Shown here piece by piece: positions 58,906-64,000 of a stretch of DNA of 64,000 bases (the first letter of the stretch is position 1; the number at the start of each line of letters is the position of its first letter). Position numbers and translations under genes: made by a program. The notes under the pieces were generated by a model. That model saw only the letters and a list, made by a program, of their open reading frames with translations. It was not told the origin of the DNA and searched no databases. Source of the stretch: Bacteroides timonensis (GTDB lineage Bacteria; Bacteroidota; Bacteroidia; Bacteroidales; Bacteroidaceae); assembly GCF_000513195.1 (NCBI RefSeq), contig NZ_CBVI010000091.1, positions 62,001 to 126,000 of the forward strand, in the 5' to 3' direction.

Positions 58906-61497
58906 ATGAAAAGAAAACTTCAGTTGCTCACCGGAATCGGATGCCTGTGTCTGTGCTTCCTTTCCTGTTCACAACCTCCCTACAAGAACCCGGCACTAAG
59001 CCCGGAAGAACGCGCCAATGATCTGGTAGGCCGACTTACATTGGAAGAGAAAGCCGCATTGATGCAAAACACATCTCCTGCCATCTCCCGACTGGGCATA
59101 AAAGCCTATGACTGGTGGAACGAAGCGTTGCACGGCGTAGGACGTGCCGGACTGGCCACCGTATTCCCACAAGCCATCGGTATGGGAGCGTCTTTCAACA
59201 ACGAACTGCTTTACGATGTATTCACCGCAGTTTCGGATGAAGCACGTGCCAAAACCACCGAGTTCAGCAAGGCCGGAGGATTGAAGCGTTATCAAGGACT
59301 CACCATGTGGACACCCAATATCAACATCTTCCGCGATCCGCGCTGGGGACGGGGACAGGAAACTTACGGAGAAGATCCTTACCTCACCAGCCAGATGGGC
59401 ATGGCAGTGGTACGCGGCCTGCAAGGACCTGAAGGAGAGAAGTATGATAAGCTACATGCCTGTGCCAAGCACTATGCCGTACATTCCGGTCCGGAATGGA
59501 ACCGCCATAGTTTCAATGCCGAAAACATCGACCCGCGTGATTTATGGGAAACTTATCTGCCCGCTTTTAAAGACCTGGTTCAAAAAGCGCATGTGAAAGA
59601 AGTGATGTGTGCCTACAACCGTTTTGAAGGTGAACCCTGCTGCGGAAGCAACCGCCTGCTTATGCAAATTCTGCGTGACGAATGGGGATATAAAGAAATC
59701 GTAGTATCGGATTGCTGGGCAATCAGCGACTTCTACAACAAAGGTGCCCATGAAACCGATCCCGACAAACAACACGCTTCCGCCAAAGCCGTACTCTCCG
59801 GAACAGATGTGGAATGTGGCGACAGCTATGCTTCGCTGCCCGAAGCTGTGAAAGAAGGGTTGATTGACGAGAAACAGATAGACATCTCTCTGAAGCGCCT
59901 GATGAAAGCCCGCTTTGAGTTGGGTGAGATGGACGAACCTTCGCAAGTGTCCTGGGCACAGATTCCTTACAGCGTGGTAGATAGTAAAGAACATCGTGAA
60001 CTGGCACTCCGCATGGCACGCGAGAGCCTTGTATTGTTGCAAAACAATCAGAGTTTACTGCCTTTAAATAGAAACCTGAAAGTGGCCGTGGTAGGACCTA
60101 ATGCCAATGACTCCGTAATGCAATGGGGCAACTACAATGGTTTCCCCTCACATACCATCACTCTATTGGAGGGCGTCCGCGAATATCTGCCCGAATCACA
60201 GATCATCTACGAACCCGGATGCGACCTAACCTCCGACGTCACTTTGCAAAGCGTATTCCAGCAATGCAGCATGGATGGCAAGCAAGGCTTCAGCGCCAAA
60301 TACTGGAACAATACGAAACAGGAAGGAACACCGGATGTAACCAATCACATCAGCACCCCCTTCCACTTCATCACCACCGGTGCCACGACCTTTGCAGCCG
60401 GCATCAACCTGCAAGATTTCTCTGCCAGCTACGAATCCGTATTCCGCCCCGCCAAGAGTGAAGATATCGCTTTCCGTTTTCAGACCCAAGGGATAACAAA
60501 ACTCTCCATTGACGGCAAGGAAGTTGCCGCAGGCATGAACTTCAAAAACAAGTCCAAAGTCTACACCCTCCATGCAGAAGCCGGAAAAGAATATCGTATC
60601 AAGATTGATTTTGCTTTCCGCAACCGTGATGCCGCACTCGATTTTGACATGGGGCGTGAAGTCCCCGTTGACCTGAAACAAACTGTAAACAAGGTAAAAG
60701 AGGCAGATGTCATCATCTTTGCCGGAGGTATATCCCCGGCAGTGGAAGGTGAGGAAATGCATGTCAACATTCCCGGCTTCAAGGGAGGTGACCGCGAAAC
60801 CATCGAACTTCCATCTATCCAAAGCCGTCTGCTTGCCGAACTGAAGAAAGCCGGAAAGAAGATCGTATTCGTCAACTTCTCCGGTTCCGCTATCGCCCTG
60901 ACTCCCGAATCGAAAACATGTGATGCTATCCTGCAGGCATGGTATCCCGGTCAGGCAGGTGGTACGGCTATCGCCAATGTCCTCTTCGGAGATTATAATC
61001 CGGCAGGACGCCTTCCGGTCACTTTCTATAAGAGTACGAGCCAACTGCCCGGCTTTGAAGATTATTCCATGAAGGGACGCACGTACCGGTACATGACGGA
61101 AGCTCCGCTCTTCCCCTTCGGGCATGGTTTGAGTTATACCACATTCCGTTATGGAGACGCTTCATTGAGTACACAGGAAGTGAAAGACGGAGAACAAACC
61201 ATCCTGACCATCCCCGTGAGCAATGTAGGTGAATGCGACGGGGAAGAAGTGGTACAAGTGTATCTGCGTCGTCCGGGCGACAAAGAAGGTCCGTCTCACG
61301 CACTCCGCGCCTTTAAGCGTGTGAACATCGCCAAAGGGGCAACCGGCAATGTGACCGTATCATTAAGCAAAGAAGATTTCGAATGGTTTGATACGGAAAC
61401 CAACACAATGCGCCCGATAGAAGGCGAGTATGAAATACTTTATGGTGGTACGTCGGAGCTGAAACAGTTGAAGGCGATACCAATCACTGTTAAATGA
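58906..61497 (+). CDS. GH3 family beta-xylosidase/glucosidase with PA14 insert, lipoprotein
   Basis: An 863-residue enzyme starting MKRKLQLLTGIGCLCLCFLSCSQPP (lipobox Cys21) at the ATG at 58906. The N-terminal barrel has the nucleophile Asp269 in IVVSDCWAISDFYNKG and the DWWNEALHGVGRAG start typical of GH3 beta-xylosidase-type enzymes. A PA14-like domain (about residues 450-590, GFSAKYWNNTKQEG onward) is inserted in the second catalytic domain, and a fibronectin-III-like C-terminus follows. With the GH8 gene downstream, release of xylose from xylo-oligosaccharides is the best guess; glucosidase activity is possible. Confidence 0.88.
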   Translation: MKRKLQLLTGIGCLCLCFLSCSQPPYKNPALSPEERANDLVGRLTLEEKAALMQNTSPAISRLGIKAYDWWNEALHGVGRAGLATVFPQAIGMGASFNNELLYDVFTAVSDEARAKTTEFSKAGGLKRYQGLTMWTPNINIFRDPRWGRGQETYGEDPYLTSQMGMAVVRGLQGPEGEKYDKLHACAKHYAVHSGPEWNRHSFNAENIDPRDLWETYLPAFKDLVQKAHVKEVMCAYNRFEGEPCCGSNRLLMQILRDEWGYKEIVVSDCWAISDFYNKGAHETDPDKQHASAKAVLSGTDVECGDSYASLPEAVKEGLIDEKQIDISLKRLMKARFELGEMDEPSQVSWAQIPYSVVDSKEHRELALRMARESLVLLQNNQSLLPLNRNLKVAVVGPNANDSVMQWGNYNGFPSHTITLLEGVREYLPESQIIYEPGCDLTSDVTLQSVFQQCSMDGKQGFSAKYWNNTKQEGTPDVTNHISTPFHFITTGATTFAAGINLQDFSASYESVFRPAKSEDIAFRFQTQGITKLSIDGKEVAAGMNFKNKSKVYTLHAEAGKEYRIKIDFAFRNRDAALDFDMGREVPVDLKQTVNKVKEADVIIFAGGISPAVEGEEMHVNIPGFKGGDRETIELPSIQSRLLAELKKAGKKIVFVNFSGSAIALTPESKTCDAILQAWYPGQAGGTAIANVLFGDYNPAGRLPVTFYKSTSQLPGFEDYSMKGRTYRYMTEAPLFPFGHGLSYTTFRYGDASLSTQEVKDGEQTILTIPVSNVGECDGEEVVQVYLRRPGDKEGPSHALRAFKRVNIAKGATGNVTVSLSKEDFEWFDTETNTMRPIEGEYEILYGGTSELKQLKAIPITVK

Positions 61498-61546
61498 TAA
61501 TTTAACTACGTAATCTTGAAAATCATATAATATAAAACGTTCCTTT

Positions 61547-62806
61547 ATGAAGAACTTATTTTACTTCCTCCTCTGCCTCATCGCCGGGACATCGTGTAGT
61601 CAGGCAGACCCGACAAAGCCCTGGGATAAAGGTGCCTTTGAGACACGGAAATACCGAAATCTCTTTGCCGAGATGGATTATAAACAGGCAGACATCGACG
61701 CCAAGCTCAAATCCGTCTTCGACGGTGTGTTCTACGGTCCTGACAAAGTATATTTTGAAGTAGGCGATTCTATGGCATATATCAGCGACATCAAAAATCA
61801 TGACGTCCGCACCGAAGGTATGTCCTACGGATTAATGATTGCCGTCCAGTTCGATCGTCAGGATATCTTCGACCGCCTCTGGCGATGGGGCACAAAGTAC
61901 ATGCAGCATCAGGAAGGCCCATTGAAAGGCTATTTCGCTTGGAGCTGCAAGACGGACGGTACCCGTAACTCCCAAGGCCCCGCTTCCGACGGAGAACTTT
62001 ACTATGTCACTGCCCTCATCTTCGCCTCCAACCGTTGGGGAAATGACACCGGCATCAACTACCTTGCCGAAGCCCAGAATATCCTGAACTGTTCCATGGA
62101 GAAAGACGGCACAAACCGTGTAATGCCGTTCATCAATGTGGAGCATAAGCTCATCACCTTCGTTCCGGACATACATGGCGGACGATTTACCGACCCGTCT
62201 TACCATGTACCCGCTTTCTACGAAGTATGGGCACGCTGGGCCAATGACGGCAGAACTGATTTTTGGCGCGAATGTGCCGAACACAGCCGCAAATATCTGC
62301 ATAAAAGTATCCACCCCGTAACCGGACTGAACCCCGATTATAACAACTACGACGGCAGTCTGTTGGGCAATAACCGCATCATCGGCGACGCTTTCCGCTT
62401 TGACTCCTGGCGCGTACCGATGAACATAGCTTTAGATTACTCCTGGGCCTGTGCCGACAAAGAATGGCAGCAGGAATACGGAAATAAAATTCAGGATTTC
62501 CTTTACAGCCAAGGTATTGATACCTTCGTAGATCAGTATAACGTAGACGGCACACAAGTAAAAGATACCCTTGGAGCCGGAGAACACAAGGCTTTGAGAC
62601 ACTCTTTAGGCCTTGTTGCCACTTCCGCTGCTGCCTCACTGATGTGTACCCACGAGAAAAGCCGCGAGTTTGTGGATAAGTTGTGGAACGCAAAACATGA
62701 GCCGTATGAAGACGGATACTTCGATGCATACTATGACGGGCTGCTCCGCCTTTTCGCTTTCATGCACCTGAGCGGGAATTACCGGATTATCTTTCCGGAA
62801 AAGTAA
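61547..62806 (+). CDS. GH8 reducing-end xylose-releasing exo-oligoxylanase-like
   Basis: A 419-residue (alpha/alpha)6-barrel glycoside hydrolase family 8 enzyme with a lipoprotein-type signal (YFLLCLIAGTSCSQADPT). The catalytic Glu is in DVRTEGMSYGLMIAVQFD and the Asp in GPASDGELYYVTALIFASNRWG. Length and these motifs match Rex enzymes, which remove the reducing-end xylose from xylo-oligosaccharides. It lies 49 bp after the GH3 gene and before an aldose 1-epimerase, consistent with xylan-oligosaccharide use. Other GH8 activities (chitosanase, cellulase) are less likely by motif. Confidence 0.88.
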   Translation: MKNLFYFLLCLIAGTSCSQADPTKPWDKGAFETRKYRNLFAEMDYKQADIDAKLKSVFDGVFYGPDKVYFEVGDSMAYISDIKNHDVRTEGMSYGLMIAVQFDRQDIFDRLWRWGTKYMQHQEGPLKGYFAWSCKTDGTRNSQGPASDGELYYVTALIFASNRWGNDTGINYLAEAQNILNCSMEKDGTNRVMPFINVEHKLITFVPDIHGGRFTDPSYHVPAFYEVWARWANDGRTDFWRECAEHSRKYLHKSIHPVTGLNPDYNNYDGSLLGNNRIIGDAFRFDSWRVPMNIALDYSWACADKEWQQEYGNKIQDFLYSQGIDTFVDQYNVDGTQVKDTLGAGEHKALRHSLGLVATSAAASLMCTHEKSREFVDKLWNAKHEPYEDGYFDAYYDGLLRLFAFMHLSGNYRIIFPEK

Positions 62807-62834
62807 AGAATAAGTAACGAACAGTTGCAACAGA

Positions 62835-62862
62835 CTTGTAGGGGTAATATTGCCCCTACAAG
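62835..62862. terminator. Palindromic terminator-like hairpin after GH8
   Basis: CTTGTAGGGG pairs with CCCCTACAAG over 10 bp (62835-62844 and 62853-62862). The loop TAATATTG itself has AATATT symmetry, so the stem can extend. It may be a mobile intergenic palindrome reused as a terminator. It is the only feature in 62807-62990. Confidence 0.6.
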
Positions 62863-63001
62863 CATAACATAAACACACCATTACAACAAAAAACACTAAA
62901 AGCTGCTGAAAACACCCTTCACCACTATCATAGACATCAAGAATGAACAAATAGTTTTATTTTTTGGTGCTATACTACTACGATTTCAAAACAATCTTCA
63001 C

Positions 63002-63009
63002 TACGTTTG
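63002..63009 (+). promoter_or_regulatory. -7 box before the aldose epimerase gene
   Basis: TACGTTTG matches TAnnTTTG, 68 bases before the ATG at 63078. Confidence 0.6.
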
Positions 63010-63048
63010 TGATAAGTAAGAGTTATGCATAATATAACTACTTATCAC
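63009..63048 (+). promoter_or_regulatory. 5'-leader hairpin before the epimerase gene
   Basis: GTGATAAGT (63009-63017) pairs with ACTTATCAC (63040-63048) and AGTTAT (63021-63026) with ATAACT (63034-63039), with a 3-base bulge and a 7-base loop. It starts at the -7 box and would lie at the very 5' end of the transcript, or serve as a DNA dyad. Confidence 0.6.
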
Positions 63049-63077
63049 AATGCTACAGTCACTTTAATTAAAACTAT

Positions 63078-64000
63078 ATGAATAAACTGTTTCTTTTGGT
63101 ATGTACAGTTCTGATGGCTGGATGTACCGCAACAACAAAAGAAGAACTGACCGAATCCGGATTGAAGCGAAGCGATTTCCAGACAGAAGTCAATGGTGAG
63201 AAAACTGACTTATTCGTTCTGAAGAACAAGAACAAGATGGAAGTGTGTGTCACTAATTTCGGAGGCCGTATCGTGTCGGTCATGGTTCCGGATAAGGATG
63301 GAAATATGAAGGATGTGGTACTGGGATTTGATTCCATACAGGACTACATCAAATATCCATCTGATTTCGGAGCAAGTATCGGACGATATGCCAATCGTAT
63401 TAACCAGGGACGCTTCACACTGGATGGTGTGGAATATCAATTGCCGCAGAATAACTACGGCCATTGCTTGCATGGCGGTCCGAAAGGTTTCCAATATCGT
63501 GTGTACAAAGGGGTACAAAAGAGCGACCGGGAATTGCAACTGACTTATCTGGCAAAGGATGGAGAAGAAGGATTCCCCGGCAATCTGCAATGCACCGTCA
63601 CCATGAAACTGACGGATGACAACGCCATCGACATACAGTATGAGGCGGAAACAGACAAACCGACCATCGTCAATATGACCAACCACTCTTACTTCAATCT
63701 GGATGGCAATCCTTCAAAAGATAATTCAAGTTATCTGTTGACCCTGAACGCCGACCATTATACTCCGGTGGACAGCACTTTCATGACGACCGGCGAAATA
63801 GCAAGCGTTGAAGGTACTCCCATGGATTTCAGACAACCTACTGCCATAGGTGCCAACATAAACCAAGACTTCGCACAGTTGAAGAATGGAAATGGCATCG
63901 ACCACAATTGGGTGCTGAATACTCAAGGAGACGTAAGTAAAGTATGTGCCACACTCGAATCACCCGCCACAGGCATCGTTCTGGATGTTTATACCAACGA
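63078..64000 (+). CDS. galM: Aldose 1-epimerase (partial, runs off the window)
   Basis: The first 307 codons of a mutarotase that interconverts alpha and beta anomers of galactose, glucose or xylose. It starts MNKLFLLVCTVLMAGCTATT, a lipoprotein signal with Cys16, so it acts outside the cytoplasm. Landmarks are NFGGRIVSVMVPDKDG, ASIGRYANRINQGRF, HCLHGGPKGFQ, and the catalytic-His block VNMTNHSYFNL. The catalytic Glu near the C-terminus lies beyond the end of the window. It continues the xylo-oligosaccharide-type cluster after the GH8 gene. Confidence 0.92.
   Translation, partial: MNKLFLLVCTVLMAGCTATTKEELTESGLKRSDFQTEVNGEKTDLFVLKNKNKMEVCVTNFGGRIVSVMVPDKDGNMKDVVLGFDSIQDYIKYPSDFGASIGRYANRINQGRFTLDGVEYQLPQNNYGHCLHGGPKGFQYRVYKGVQKSDRELQLTYLAKDGEEGFPGNLQCTVTMKLTDDNAIDIQYEAETDKPTIVNMTNHSYFNLDGNPSKDNSSYLLTLNADHYTPVDSTFMTTGEIASVEGTPMDFRQPTAIGANINQDFAQLKNGNGIDHNWVLNTQGDVSKVCATLESPATGIVLDVYTN

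Overview
The window reads as a Bacteroides-type gut Bacteroidota chromosome. Evidence: a SusC/SusD pair with glycan lipoproteins, Bacteroides -7 promoter boxes (TAnnTTTG) in front of most genes, weak ribosome binding sites, ORF6N-domain proteins and MACPF lipoproteins. The species cannot be named from the sequence alone.

Layout. 1-3.6 kb: a methyltransferase and two tandem MACPF (perforin-like) lipoproteins. 3.7-7.5 kb: metG and an AlbA_2/ATPase regulator with an 11-bp repeat tail. 7.7-19 kb: a surface-polysaccharide locus. It holds a flippase, a frameshifted membrane protein, a minus-strand nonulosonate set (KDN/sialic-acid-like synthase, HAD phosphatase, cytidylyltransferase, GT2 and a DUF115/GT42-like protein), an ORF6N protein and three more glycosyltransferases. 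19-30 kb: housekeeping and envelope genes (sirtuin, two FKBP isomerases, Lrp regulator, tRNA-CAT with a decayed integrated element, LiaF-like and LytTR membrane proteins, SPFH/NfeD pair, an orphan Na+-decarboxylase beta subunit). 30.8-49.4 kb: a beta-mannan utilisation locus in three transcription units (GH3-GH2; SusC-SusD-SGBP-two GH-A enzymes-GH26; symporter-GH130) plus an AraC regulator. 49.6-58.4 kb: catalase, VanX-like dipeptidase, a subtilase interrupted by a stop codon, an M50 peptidase, an AAA ATPase and a THUMP-type methyltransferase. 58.9-64 kb: the start of a xylo-oligosaccharide-type cluster (GH3, GH8, aldose 1-epimerase, the last cut by the window edge).

How the mannan genes fit together. 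Surface GH26 would cut mannan, SusC/D and the SGBP would capture and import the pieces, GH2 and GH3 would trim them in the periplasm, and the symporter with GH130 would import and phosphorolyse the disaccharide. Two of the three promoters carry an identical 18-mer and the third a 13/18 match. In all three the site lies exactly 40 bp upstream of the -7 box, which points to one AraC-type operator.

Two patterns are not explained by ordinary gene annotation. First, several intergenic gaps hold short tandem arrays of unrelated sequence but the same 22-bp (or 11-bp) period. Second, two genes are broken in informative ways: a -1 slippery heptamer in the 9.1 kb membrane protein, and an in-frame TAA straight after the signal peptide of the subtilase.
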